Positions 9,586 through 18,342 of a stretch of DNA of 64,000 nt are shown here, piece by piece; positions within the stretch are counted from its first letter, which is position 1; each line of letters opens with the position of its first letter. The DNA comes from a virus. Where the stretch lies: the IMG/VR virus record IMGVR_UViG_3300021471_000006, positions 1-64,000 of that record, one strand, 5' to 3'. Under the pieces are notes generated by a model. That model had not been told where the DNA came from and made no database searches. It worked only from the letters and a program-made list of their open reading frames with translations. A program made the translations under genes and the position numbers.

Positions 9586-10064
9586 TGTTGAAAAAATCTT
9601 ACTCTAATAGTTACGGCTCCAAAATAAAGTTGGGTTGCTGGGTCGTATTCTATTTTAGTAGTATTAATCGCTTTATAACCTTTAACACCTGCATCAAAAA
9701 GTGTATTGAACTCTCCTTTTAAAGTCGTTTTTATTTGTCCAAGATAATATTCTACTAAACTTTCATTTAAATAATCTGTTCCACTAACGGTAATCTTAAA
9801 ACCGTTTTTAGTATAAAACCAAATATTGACAAAAATTTGCTCTTCTTCCCAGTAATTAGAACCGATAGTCAACACTGTTGTAGGATTGTCTATTTTCTTA
9901 AGTTCTATAATAGGATATTTGGGACTAGAAATTGGTTCATTATAAAATATCCATTGTACTCCAGTTCCTCTTGTTCCACCAGCTGTAGAATATGGGTCTG
10001 TGAGATTTGTGCGGAGATTATCTCTAATAGTTTTAATTGCTGTTACAGTATTAATTTTAACCAC
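9582..10064 (-). CDS. Tail completion (minor tail) protein
   Basis: 160 residues, mixed alpha/beta, with a start region TVTAIKTIRDNLRTN and a strand-rich end like tail-terminator proteins. Its place before the gp10-like gene supports a tail completion role. The start is uncertain: a GTG at 10064 lies within a GGGTGG ribosome-binding-like stretch, and an in-frame ATT nine bases on would sit at ideal spacing. Overlaps by four bases with the next gene. Confidence 0.7.
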   Translation of the reverse strand: MVKINTVTAIKTIRDNLRTNLTDPYSTAGGTRGTGVQWIFYNEPISSPKYPIIELKKIDNPTTVLTIGSNYWEEEQIFVNIWFYTKNGFKITVSGTDYLNESLVEYYLGQIKTTLKGEFNTLFDAGVKGYKAINTTKIEYDPATQLYFGAVTIRVRFFQQ

Positions 10065-10153
10065 CCAAAATTATTAACCTTTATGTCGCTTTCCTTGAGT
10101 CTCAGAACTATAAAATCGTTTTCCTCTAAATATTTACATGTCACTGTATCCAT
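10043..10153 (-). CDS. Small protein (36 aa) upstream of the tail completion gene
   Basis: ATG at 10153, stop at 10045-10043, overlapping the next gene. It is the first open frame downstream of the minus-strand promoter at 10225-10245. No family recognised. It could be a leader peptide or a chance frame; the lack of a clear Shine-Dalgarno keeps confidence low. Confidence 0.35.
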   Translation of the reverse strand: MDTVTCKYLEENDFIVLRLKESDIKVNNFGWLKLIL

Positions 10154-10224
10154 TTTGGTACGCCCACGGCTATTTTTTACCCCTTCGGAGTAGAAAATAG
10201 ATTATTATATACTAGTATACTAGG

Positions 10225-10245
10225 ACTTCTAGTATATAAATGTTT
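10225..10245 (-). promoter_or_regulatory. Minus-strand TATA promoter (late promoter copy 2)
   Basis: On the minus strand this reads AAACATTTATATA followed by CTAGAAGT. It matches the promoter before the portal gene at 19 of 21 positions. It overlaps a cluster of TATACTAG boxes (10208-10223, including a perfect CTAGTATACTAG palindrome at 10212-10223) that may be an operator. It would drive the tail genes from 10153 leftwards. Confidence 0.65.
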
Positions 10246-10253
10246 CGCTTTTT

Positions 10254-10427
10254 CTACTTCGTAAACTTGGGTTCTCGATTAGTTCGAGTTCTTTTGTTAG
10301 TGTCAATCACATGTCTAACAGCTACTGCTCTTTTCATCTCCTCATTTGAGACACCAAGATTTTTTTGTAATTTAGTTCCTTTTTTTGGTGCGTATCTTGC
10401 CTTAATTGCTCTATTTTTTACTTTCAT
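10254..10427 (-). CDS. Small basic protein (57 aa)
   Basis: ATG at 10427 with GAGGTT eight bases upstream; stop TAG at 10256-10254. The sequence is rich in Lys/Arg with a helical middle (GVSNEEMKRAVAVRHVI). No family recognised. It sits between the head-tail connector and tail completion genes and ends just before the promoter at 10225-10245. Could be a nucleic-acid-binding head component. Confidence 0.6.
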   Translation of the reverse strand: MKVKNRAIKARYAPKKGTKLQKNLGVSNEEMKRAVAVRHVIDTNKRTRTNREPKFTK

Positions 10428-10515
10428 ATGCATAACCTCTTCCTTTCTTTCTATTCTTTAGGATTGTTGTATCATATCTACTTCTAGGACGGCGTCTTTT
10501 CTTTCTCCTACCCAT
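10411..10515 (-). CDS. Very small basic protein (34 aa)
   Basis: ATG at 10515, two bases after the connector stop, ending TAG at 10413-10411 and overlapping the next small gene. Sequence starts MGRRKKRRRPRSRYD. Nearly all residues are basic or polar, as in several tiny proteins of this virus. Likely coupled to the connector gene; function unknown. Confidence 0.5.
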   Translation of the reverse strand: MGRRKKRRRPRSRYDTTILKNRKKGRGYAYESKK

Positions 10516-10517
10516 GT

Positions 10518-11420
10518 TTAATCCCATCCATAGCTCCCAATATAGTTGTTTCTAATATGGTCTTGAGTCACCTTTCTTCTGTTAACTCCATATAAACTAT
10601 CATAGTATTTTAAGTCTGAACTAACTTGAAGACCTATTCTATGTGCTAACAGTGTTTCTATTTTATCCAATTTGCTCTTTGCGACTGACAATTCCTTGCT
10701 TGCGGCTCCATCTGCAGTAATATCAACTTGCTCAAGTAATCTAACTATGGTTCTATATAGGCTCAATAAATGATATATTCTCGGTACATAATGTACTTCT
10801 ATATAGTTGTTGTCGGCAAGTGTCGGTCCACCAGAAGCCACAGATAACAATCTAACCATTCCATATCTTAGATTTGTTTTATACCCGTCATCTAAGAAAT
10901 ATTCGTGCATAGTTGTTGTTCCATAAAATACTCTGTCCACTCTATAGATGTTTTCTTCTCCAACATAAAAAGTGTCCTGAAATGTATTATCTATTTTTCC
11001 CTGGACACTCCATGCTGCTTGTATTGGTGTTCCAGATTCAATATAAATCATGTCGTCCACTTCTGTAATCATGTTAAAGATTTCGTCATCTGACCATCTA
11101 CCAGTTGTATTTATTATTTTTTTAACATCATCAACCGTACACAGTCTAATTAATTCCTCAGATGTAACTGGGTCAGAGTCTTCAGACCAAGTAGTACTAC
11201 TGCTATCGTAAAAAGATATTTTATACCAATCAGTTCTTTCCCCATTAACATCTGTATATTCTGTCACCCATATATTTGTAGCATCCTTTGGTTGTCCATC
11301 GCTAGTTGCGGCTATAGTATCTATTGTAGAGTATGTGCCATATAGTGTTGCAGACCTCTTTATTTTTATTTGCGTAACTGTTGTCAGTTCCGGCTCGTTC
11401 CACTCAATGCGTCTAGCCAA
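10518..11420 (-). CDS. Head-tail connector (adaptor) with N-terminal Ig/Fn3-like domain
   Basis: 300 residues from a TTG at 11420, six bases after AGAGGTG; a GTG at 11429 would lie inside that binding site. Residues 1-85 look like an Fn3/Ig fold (WNEPELTTVTQIKIKRSA at the start, DWYKISFYDSSS near the end). The rest resembles gp6-type head-tail adaptors: CTVDDVKKIIN, then SDDEIFNMITEVDDMIYIES. In phages this protein sits between portal and tail. The Ig-like fusion is unusual for an adaptor and may be surface exposed. Confidence 0.7.
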   Translation of the reverse strand: MARRIEWNEPELTTVTQIKIKRSATLYGTYSTIDTIAATSDGQPKDATNIWVTEYTDVNGERTDWYKISFYDSSSTTWSEDSDPVTSEELIRLCTVDDVKKIINTTGRWSDDEIFNMITEVDDMIYIESGTPIQAAWSVQGKIDNTFQDTFYVGEENIYRVDRVFYGTTTMHEYFLDDGYKTNLRYGMVRLLSVASGGPTLADNNYIEVHYVPRIYHLLSLYRTIVRLLEQVDITADGAASKELSVAKSKLDKIETLLAHRIGLQVSSDLKYYDSLYGVNRRKVTQDHIRNNYIGSYGWD

Positions 11421-11532
11421 TGTAATCACCTCTTTTAAAGCCTATTTGTCTATCATTTTTAATGTGGCAGTCTCGACAATATGTAATAACATTGTCGACC
11501 TCCCAAAATTTATTATAATTAATTGCCTTCAT
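11413..11532 (-). CDS. Small protein (39 aa) with CRDCH motif, possible HNH remnant
   Basis: ATG at 11532 after AGAGGAATT; stop at 11415-11413, overlapping the connector start. The segment VDNVITYCRDCHIKNDR looks like the C-terminal half of an HNH endonuclease (a CxxC zinc knuckle with a following His). At this length it is either a degraded HNH gene or a small zinc protein. Confidence 0.5.
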   Translation of the reverse strand: MKAINYNKFWEVDNVITYCRDCHIKNDRQIGFKRGDYIG

Positions 11533-11549
11533 TTTTAATTCCTCTCTGT

Positions 11550-13571
11550 TTATTTTTCGTCGGCATAGTAAACCTTTTTCTTGTAACCCGGTTTTAATAT
11601 TGGCTTAGGCTGTCTTTTGGAGACTTTCTTAAGTTTTGGAGTTACGGTGTCCCCAGCGTTTCTAACTGTAGGTTTATCCAGTTGTTCTTTACTGTCCCTA
11701 AGCTTTGGTTTAGTTATGCCTCCAACTTCTTTAAGTTTTGGTTTGGTAACATAAGCATATTTTACTCCCCTAATTACGGGAATAAATAACTCAGTTACTT
11801 CGCGCCCTTGTAACAAAGCATCAATTGTAAAAGTTTTAGTTAATGGTTTCTTGTAAGTAAGTATTGCATCAACTGTAAAAGATTCTATATTTCTATTGGC
11901 TAAAATAGTGTCTAGTGTGAAAGATTTCTCAAAGATTTCACATATTAAAGAATCCACGTCAAATGTTTTGGTTCCCGCGTTAACTAAGATGGAATCCAGA
12001 GTGACGGCAGTTGACTGTGTTTTTAAAATTAAAGCATCTACACTGAATATTTTACTTGACGAACTTTGAAGTTCTGCATCTATTATAAATGATTTTTCAA
12101 AAGTATCTAACAGAAGAGAGTCCAAATTGAATTCTTTCGTTGGAGACTTTTTAATAAGAGCATCTATGTTAAAAAACTTTTCTTTTCCAGAAGAAATAAT
12201 TACATCGACAGTGAAGCTTTTAGTATGTGGGGCTAATATTAAGCTATCTAAATTAAAGGACTTTAAATTTCTGTCCACTAAAATAGAATCTAGAGTAAAA
12301 TTTTTAGCAAACTTGTCTAATAATAAAGAGGCAATAGAGAACGTCTTGCTAGCTTCAACTGATAATAGGACATCAGCAGTAAAGTCCTTACTGTAAACAT
12401 CTTCAATTAGGGAGTCAATAATGAAAGACTTCTGTGTCTTTTTAATTATCAAAGCGTCTATAGAGAAAGATTTAGTGAATTCTTTAGATAGAAGAGAGTC
12501 TATTGTGAAATCTTTTGAGAATATATCTTGAATTAATGCATCTGTTGTGAATGTTTTAACTATTTCTTCCTCTAATAGAGAATCTACTGTAAATGTCTTG
12601 TCAGTCTCTTTTAAAATCAATGCATCTGTTGTAAATGACTTACTAGCAGTAATTTGTAATGTGCCATCTATAGTAAAATTCTTTGTGAAAGTCTTTTGAA
12701 GTAAGGATTCTAAAGAGAAAGTTTTGGTTGTTTCTTTAAGAATTATAGCATCAACTGTAAAAAATCTCTCTGCTCCAGTAGATAAGATAGCATTAACTGA
12801 GAAGTCTTTAGTAAAACTGTCTTCGACAAGCCCATCAACATCAAAAGTCTTAGTACGTCTATTAACAAGTACGGCATCAACAGAGAAGTTTTTAAGAGAA
12901 GTTTTCTTGAGTAGGCTATCTATTGTAAAAGTATTAAAAAAAGTATCTACTAGTAACGCCCCCATATTAAATGTTTTAGTAGACACATCTAATATTGCTG
13001 CGTCAGCTGTAAAGTTCTTTGATGTCTTCTTTGAAATTAAAGAATCTAAAGTAAATGTTTTAGTGGAAATTTCCTTTAATAATCCATCTGCAGTAAATTC
13101 TTTAGCACGCCTATTAACAAGTATAGAGTCAGTAGTGAATGTTTGGGTCTTTCTATTTATTAATATTGAATCTACTGTAACGGTTTTTGTTCTTCTGTCT
13201 ACTAAGATACTGTCTACTGTAAACGATTTCGTTAATTTATTAACTAATATTGAATCAACGAAAAAACTATTAGTATATGTTTCAAGAAGTAAAGAATCTA
13301 ATGTGAATGTTTTAGTAAATTCGCTAGATATTAAGGCATCGACAGTAAAATTCTTAGTATAAGTATCTGAAAGCAAAGCATCAGCTGTAAGAGTCTTTGA
13401 GTTTACACCAGAAAGTAAAGCATCGATTGTGAAAGTCTTTGTGGTCTCTTTAAGAATAAGTGAGTCTAAAGTAAAACTCTTTGTATAACTATCTCGTAGC
13501 AGTGCATCTATAGAAAACGTTTTAGTGTAACGGACATAAAATAGTCCTGGTGCTGTTCTAGGTGTAGGCAT
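11550..13571 (-). CDS. Fibre protein with 41 tandem 14-residue repeats
   Basis: 673 residues. After 14 residues the protein is built from about 41 consecutive repeats of exactly 14 residues, consensus TKTFTVDSLLLDxx with aromatic 4, Asp 7 and Leu/Ile 9-10. The regular register suggests a beta-solenoid or stacked strand-turn fibre. The last 85 residues hold KPKL-type repeats (TKPKLKEVGG, TKPKLRDS, TPKLKKVS) and a basic end. No signal peptide. Placement between the large surface protein and the head-tail connector suggests a virion fibre; the DNA repeats are well diverged, so selection acts on the protein. Confidence 0.8.
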   Translation of the reverse strand: MPTPRTAPGLFYVRYTKTFSIDALLRDSYTKSFTLDSLILKETTKTFTIDALLSGVNSKTLTADALLSDTYTKNFTVDALISSEFTKTFTLDSLLLETYTNSFFVDSILVNKLTKSFTVDSILVDRRTKTVTVDSILINRKTQTFTTDSILVNRRAKEFTADGLLKEISTKTFTLDSLISKKTSKNFTADAAILDVSTKTFNMGALLVDTFFNTFTIDSLLKKTSLKNFSVDAVLVNRRTKTFDVDGLVEDSFTKDFSVNAILSTGAERFFTVDAIILKETTKTFSLESLLQKTFTKNFTIDGTLQITASKSFTTDALILKETDKTFTVDSLLEEEIVKTFTTDALIQDIFSKDFTIDSLLSKEFTKSFSIDALIIKKTQKSFIIDSLIEDVYSKDFTADVLLSVEASKTFSIASLLLDKFAKNFTLDSILVDRNLKSFNLDSLILAPHTKSFTVDVIISSGKEKFFNIDALIKKSPTKEFNLDSLLLDTFEKSFIIDAELQSSSSKIFSVDALILKTQSTAVTLDSILVNAGTKTFDVDSLICEIFEKSFTLDTILANRNIESFTVDAILTYKKPLTKTFTIDALLQGREVTELFIPVIRGVKYAYVTKPKLKEVGGITKPKLRDSKEQLDKPTVRNAGDTVTPKLKKVSKRQPKPILKPGYKKKVYYADEK

Positions 13572-13584
13572 CGTATTGTATTAC

Positions 13585-16482
13585 TTATTCTACGGTGACA
13601 TTATAATCTATTTGTTTTCCAACTGGGCTTGCACCGTAATCTGCCCATAAACATATCTCTATATCACTATCTGCCGCAAGACTAGCATGTATGACTTGCG
13701 GAGTTGTACTTAATGTTGTCGCACCTGCAGAAGTATAGTCGTCATCAGCTTTAACTGTTATATCAGTTAAGGTATCATTAATTGAAATTTTAACATCTCC
13801 TGTTGCAGTTCCATTGTTTTGAACTTTAAATAAACAAATACTAGAACCAGCACTTTGGTCTTCTGGTTCATTATTATTAGTATTAGGAGACGCTCTAAAT
13901 GTTATATAATAACTTTGTTTGTAAGTTTCACTAGGTATATAATTGTTCCCGTCATATATAGTCCAATTAGTGTCGGGACCGCCCATTACATTAAAAGTAA
14001 TATAAGGATAAGTTGACTTTTCATTTCCATCGGTATCATTGGCCCATACTCTTGTTAAGTTATAAATGCCTATTTGTGACGTATCTGTAATATTAAATAC
14101 CCATTTATCTGAGCCCGATGAAGTAGAAAGATTCCACCACATTGCTTCTTCCACAACTTCATTAGTGTTTGCTGTGGTTAAAATATCTTCAAAATCAGTA
14201 CCATTATAACAACTCCATGATACCTCAAAAGTTGTTGGAATGTTTGTATAAGACTCTACTCGTAATTGTAAAGGAGTTTCAGACCAACAAGAATTCGGTA
14301 TAGATACATTTGTTTTTCCATTATCATTATCCATAACTTGCCATAAACTAGAATCTGTTGCCGTACTTGGTTTAGTATAGTTTATCCAATAATATGCGAT
14401 ATTTCCATTTGACGCCGCATCATATTCAGTATCTGACCAATCCCCGTTGATTACTTTGTCGCCCCCCAAATTCCAGTTTCCGTTCTGATAATATTTACCT
14501 GTAGATAGACCGCCACATCCAGTTGAAACATTTGCTGTTTCCTGGTAACACGTGGTTGCTTCACCACCACTGCCTTGTAAATTTGTTCCAGTGAAGTTTA
14601 CACGAGTTCCATTTGGATACATAACTTCAAACTTAACTGTATCTATATCATTAGTTGAGTGAGTAACATTTGCGGAACCAGTTACTTGAGTTCCTAGACT
14701 TACAGAAGTCTCATTCCATTGTTCGTCGAAGATGGATGGTAACTCTGGTGAATAGGTTATATTTAAAAAAGGTCTTAATGAAACATCTGTTGTATATTCT
14801 TTTGAATAATAACAATATCCTGCAAGACTTCCAGTTTCAGAATCCAATCTTCCAACAAAACTAACATTTTCTCTGTTTCCATAATCTGTTTTAAGAGCGT
14901 TTGTAACATTCCAAGACCACCAACCAAAAGCATCAACAGTTAAATTATCTTCATGTACCAAATTACAATTAGCAGAATTATCAAAATTTATCCCACACGG
15001 TTGATTGTTATTTGTTATTGTTGTTTCTCCTAATTCATTAGAACCTGTTCCATTTATCCACCCATTATAAACATGATGTATTCGTGTTACTCTTTGACTT
15101 CCTGTATAAGCATAAAGATTAAGACTTGACGCATCAATTTGTTGCCCATCTGGAATTAAAGAAATATTAAATTGAATATAAGAACGATAATCCGAACCAT
15201 AACTATCTAATTGTATACACAACTTTGTCTGTGTACCATAATTATTATTCCCCGTGCCTGGAAAAGTATTTACAACATAAGCATCTTTTAGATTATCAGT
15301 ATCAGCCTCTTGCAAAAATAAAGTATCGCCTTCTCCATCTATACAACACCCATAACTATTAACTTCAATACAATCTCCTGTTTGATTGCTTGTTGGACAT
15401 TTATCAATAGCGTCTATTATTCCATCATTATCTGTATCTGGTTGTGTGTAGGTTATATTTAGATATACTCGATAAGAAACTGTAGCGTGTTCTTTTGAAG
15501 CAAAATAATAAGAATAAGAAGTGCCACTGTCTTCTGTTTGGTCTTTTATCATATAAGTTATGTTGTTAATCAAAACATAAGGAGAAGGAATACTAGAAGT
15601 TACATTAAAAATTGTTGTGCCTCCAACCGCAACATTTGATAATTCTGAGTCGAATAATGTATCATGTGAAGGTTGATTATTCCAAATTATTGACTCTTCA
15701 GTCCACGATGATGAAGCATTATATATATCATATGTTCTTTGTGTTGCTCCGCTTTGACCACAAGTAATTACTAATAGTGCTTCTTTTATCACCATGTCAA
15801 CAGGAATACTTGAAATGTTAAATTTTATAAACGCTCTCTCATTTCTACCTCCTCCAAAATAATATGACCTAATACCCACTAAATCTGAATCGCCAGGGTA
15901 ATTATAAGTTGGATATTGTTCATTAACATAATTGTCATCTAGATTTTCGGTATTTGCATCTTGTAACATAACTGTAGTTGAATTTTCTCCTATGTGTATC
16001 TCATCAGAGAAATTAATGTTTAACTCAACAATATCTAAAGTTTTTTTATCTTTATCTAATTTGATTTTGCTTTTGTTCCCCTCTTCATAAATTTTAATCT
16101 TGTATTTTTTTACTTTGTCTTTAACATCTAATTTAACCCAAGTCAAGTTATAATCCAGACATTCAACATCTGGGTCTGTGGGTTTGTCTTTCTTGACAAT
16201 ACATTTAATAGGACTGTTTTTCAAAGATTTAGCTTTTTCTATTGGCTTACATTTACCATCTGAGTCATTCACCCAGAAAGTTCTTCCAATTATTGTGTTA
16301 TATTTATCTCCAACTTTTCTAACTTGACAATTATCCAGCCATTCAATAGTTTGGGGAACTTCTTTTCCAATAATAACTTTATTAACAATCGAATAAGAAC
16401 CAAATAAAATTAAAATTCCTAGAAATATTTGTAAGAGTATCTTTTTCTTTTCTCTAAAAAATTCTTTAATCGTCTTCAACAT
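13585..16482 (-). CDS. Membrane-anchored surface glycoprotein with DNRLRE-like and thrombospondin-3 segments
   Basis: 965 residues. The N-terminus is basic then a hydrophobic helix (about 15-35), a signal anchor. Two DNRLRE-like domains are visible: one from about residue 165 (VMLQDANTENLDDNYV) and one from about 390 (TLFLQEADTDNLKDAYV). Between them is a Ca-binding thrombospondin type-3-like stretch (PDTDNDGIIDAIDKCP). The C-terminal third is Ig-like and sequon-rich. It resembles archaeal cell-surface proteins, so it may be a host-derived receptor-binding or envelope-like protein exposed on the virion or the infected cell. Confidence 0.75.
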   Translation of the reverse strand: MLKTIKEFFREKKKILLQIFLGILILFGSYSIVNKVIIGKEVPQTIEWLDNCQVRKVGDKYNTIIGRTFWVNDSDGKCKPIEKAKSLKNSPIKCIVKKDKPTDPDVECLDYNLTWVKLDVKDKVKKYKIKIYEEGNKSKIKLDKDKKTLDIVELNINFSDEIHIGENSTTVMLQDANTENLDDNYVNEQYPTYNYPGDSDLVGIRSYYFGGGRNERAFIKFNISSIPVDMVIKEALLVITCGQSGATQRTYDIYNASSSWTEESIIWNNQPSHDTLFDSELSNVAVGGTTIFNVTSSIPSPYVLINNITYMIKDQTEDSGTSYSYYFASKEHATVSYRVYLNITYTQPDTDNDGIIDAIDKCPTSNQTGDCIEVNSYGCCIDGEGDTLFLQEADTDNLKDAYVVNTFPGTGNNNYGTQTKLCIQLDSYGSDYRSYIQFNISLIPDGQQIDASSLNLYAYTGSQRVTRIHHVYNGWINGTGSNELGETTITNNNQPCGINFDNSANCNLVHEDNLTVDAFGWWSWNVTNALKTDYGNRENVSFVGRLDSETGSLAGYCYYSKEYTTDVSLRPFLNITYSPELPSIFDEQWNETSVSLGTQVTGSANVTHSTNDIDTVKFEVMYPNGTRVNFTGTNLQGSGGEATTCYQETANVSTGCGGLSTGKYYQNGNWNLGGDKVINGDWSDTEYDAASNGNIAYYWINYTKPSTATDSSLWQVMDNDNGKTNVSIPNSCWSETPLQLRVESYTNIPTTFEVSWSCYNGTDFEDILTTANTNEVVEEAMWWNLSTSSGSDKWVFNITDTSQIGIYNLTRVWANDTDGNEKSTYPYITFNVMGGPDTNWTIYDGNNYIPSETYKQSYYITFRASPNTNNNEPEDQSAGSSICLFKVQNNGTATGDVKISINDTLTDITVKADDDYTSAGATTLSTTPQVIHASLAADSDIEICLWADYGASPVGKQIDYNVTVE

Positions 16483-16858
16483 TTAATGTTTCCTCGGGTA
16501 GAAAAATTATTGATTCAAAGGGGTGCTCTTCTTTAAATCTATCTAATACTTCAACTCGTCCATCTTCGAAGAGAAATGATAGACTTTGAACATTTACTCC
16601 ACGTCTTCGTTCTTGCCAGCCTACCAGCCAGACTATTTCTTTTATTTTACTAAACATATTCATAGCTATACGTTTTCTACAAATTAGTTTCTTGTTTTTA
16701 TCTAAATGTATAACTACTTTTGGTTTATCGTCTTGATAAAGAATGAATTTAGAAAGTTCGTCTCGTCTAATATCGAGATATTTGTTTTCTGTGCCATCTT
16801 TGTTAAACTGTGGAAGACTAGTCCCATCAATATAGAAGGCTTTCCAATATGTTCTCAT
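16466..16858 (-). CDS. Hypothetical protein
   Basis: 130 residues, ATG at 16858 with GGGTGAG ten bases upstream. Mixed alpha/beta, no signal or membrane segment, no motif I recognise. Overlaps the start of the DNRLRE-like surface protein by 17 bases, so the two are co-expressed. It may be a cytoplasmic partner or a virion component. Confidence 0.65.
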   Translation of the reverse strand: MRTYWKAFYIDGTSLPQFNKDGTENKYLDIRRDELSKFILYQDDKPKVVIHLDKNKKLICRKRIAMNMFSKIKEIVWLVGWQERRRGVNVQSLSFLFEDGRVEVLDRFKEEHPFESIIFLPEETLNVEDD

Positions 16859-16930
16859 TTTGTCTCACCCGAAAAATATAATATCATTGTATTGAATCTC
16901 TCTCATTGTATTGAAAAAAAATTAAAACCT

Positions 16931-16956
16931 AACATTATCCCAAACGGGATAATATT
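16931..16956 (-). terminator. Stem-loop terminator
   Basis: ATTATCCC-AAAC-GGGATAAT (16934-16953) is a perfect eight-base inverted repeat. On the minus strand it is followed by a T-rich run, so it would end transcripts of the 16984-17565 gene. Confidence 0.6.
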
Positions 16957-16983
16957 AGATACTTAATTCAGTTCTGTTCTAAC

Positions 16984-17565
16984 TCAGATTTCATCATATT
17001 GCCATGTAAGGGTCTCAGCATTTAGTGCACCGGCACTAGCATTGGAACCGACTGACATCTGCAATACAACATAGTTTGTTGTTTCGTTTTCTGCATCTAT
17101 TTGGTTGCTTGCCTCACTAATTGAAACACTTAGTGGCGAACCACTAGTATATCCAAAGATATCTGCTACATTAGATATTCCTGAATGTGCACTTCCACCA
17201 TACCACATCGGGTCTCCGGAAACATTTACAATACCAGTAGCAACTTCATATCCAGCATCTGACCCACTGTTTTTAGTAGGAAACGCTGTTCCAACCCACA
17301 AATCTACATCTGTTCCAAATCCATTAGAACCATCAGAGTATAATTTTACATTATCTATTTTGGTTGTGGGAGCCGTTGAACAAAACAAATATACTTGTTT
17401 CCAATAACTATAAGTAGTTCCCGATGCAGGAACAGGCAATGGATTATTTGTATCTATGTTTATATTGTCGTCTGTTTTAAATCTTAAATTGGGACTATCA
17501 CTGGATGTATCATATGTTGACCCAGGAGAGGTATCTGTACCACCAACATCCCAATAAACTTTCAT
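16984..17565 (-). CDS. Putative virion appendage protein
   Basis: 193 residues from the ATG at 17565; strand-rich, Gly/Ser/Asn-rich, no cysteine clusters. It looks like a jelly-roll or Ig-like appendage. The strong ribosome binding site GGAGGAG lies too far from this ATG, but at ideal distance from an in-frame ATT at 17577, which would add four residues (giving MAATMKVYW). A stem-loop terminator follows it. A separate TATA-like stretch upstream (near 17690) suggests its own promoter. Function inferred from composition and location only. Confidence 0.6.
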   Translation of the reverse strand: MKVYWDVGGTDTSPGSTYDTSSDSPNLRFKTDDNINIDTNNPLPVPASGTTYSYWKQVYLFCSTAPTTKIDNVKLYSDGSNGFGTDVDLWVGTAFPTKNSGSDAGYEVATGIVNVSGDPMWYGGSAHSGISNVADIFGYTSGSPLSVSISEASNQIDAENETTNYVVLQMSVGSNASAGALNAETLTWQYDEI

Positions 17566-17744
17566 AGTTGCCGCAATTTTAATCTCCTCCTTAATTTTTA
17601 ATTTAATTAGTTATTGTATTAACCCTAACTTTGTACTATTCTTTATTTTATATAACAAAATGTTCTCCTATATAAGCTTTTCGTTTTCTAGTAATTTCAT
17701 AATATTTAAATCTTTCGTTTTTGGACACAAAAAAAATAATGGGA

Positions 17745-18119
17745 CTATACATCTGCCCCATAATAATCTACATATCCACTGACTACTATATCTACTCCAG
17801 TTCCTGCCGCACTAGCATATATTCCTCTACTTTCACCAGTAGATGAAATTGCAGAAATTGGATATGGTAGTTCCCAGTGGAAATTATGAGCCGAATTTGC
17901 TGGTAGATTAAATTTTATGTCTTTCTCTTCTCCACCCTGTCCAGATATTCTCATAGTTCTAGCCGTACCACCAACACTAACTTTAAGGTCTGTAATTCTA
18001 ACTCTTTTTCTTAAACTTGCTGCAGCTGTTCCGAATTCTGGAACTATATACTGAGCAGTCGTATCTAGAGCCGATGCATAATGAAATTCTGGAACTTCAT
18101 TTCTTCCTATACTTACCAT
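17745..18119 (-). CDS. Putative head decoration or minor structural protein
   Basis: 124 residues, beta-rich, with GGAGGA before the ATG. Predicted compact fold with ASLRKRVRITDLKVSVGG and a Gly-rich middle. Such small beta proteins near the head genes are often decoration or fibre base proteins. No family recognised. Confidence 0.6.
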   Translation of the reverse strand: MVSIGRNEVPEFHYASALDTTAQYIVPEFGTAAASLRKRVRITDLKVSVGGTARTMRISGQGGEEKDIKFNLPANSAHNFHWELPYPISAISSTGESRGIYASAAGTGVDIVVSGYVDYYGADV

Positions 18120-18136
18120 TTTTCTACTCCTCCGTA

Positions 18137-18334
18137 TTAAGCGTGACCTACATTAGTAGCTCCAACATTTCCAGCACCGGCTTTACCTTTTTTTAAGTTC
18201 TTTCTTACTGAATATGGTTCGCCTGTCTGACCTTCAATGTTAGAGTCTATAACTTTTCCCTCGAATGGAGAATCAACTTTCGTTTCCTTTACTTTCTCCC
18301 ATGTATCTTGAATGTTCTTTTTATTTTTTGCCAT
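18137..18334 (-). CDS. Hypothetical small protein (65 aa)
   Basis: Charged N-terminal half and Gly/Asn-rich C-terminus; probably largely disordered. It sits in a run of small genes between the glycosyltransferase and the decoration-like protein. No motif recognised. Confidence 0.55.
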   Translation of the reverse strand: MAKNKKNIQDTWEKVKETKVDSPFEGKVIDSNIEGQTGEPYSVRKNLKKGKAGAGNVGATNVGHA

Positions 18335-18342
18335 TTTAACCC

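Noticed and set aside
12724-13362. Plus-strand frame of about 212 codons opposite the repeat fibre
   Set aside because: An antisense shadow of the 14-residue repeats; its own repeats come from the same DNA periodicity.
11800-13530. Regular 42-base DNA periodicity resembling a CRISPR array
   Set aside because: The repeats are coding (14 codons each), in one open frame, and diverge at the DNA level; there are no identical repeats with unique spacers.
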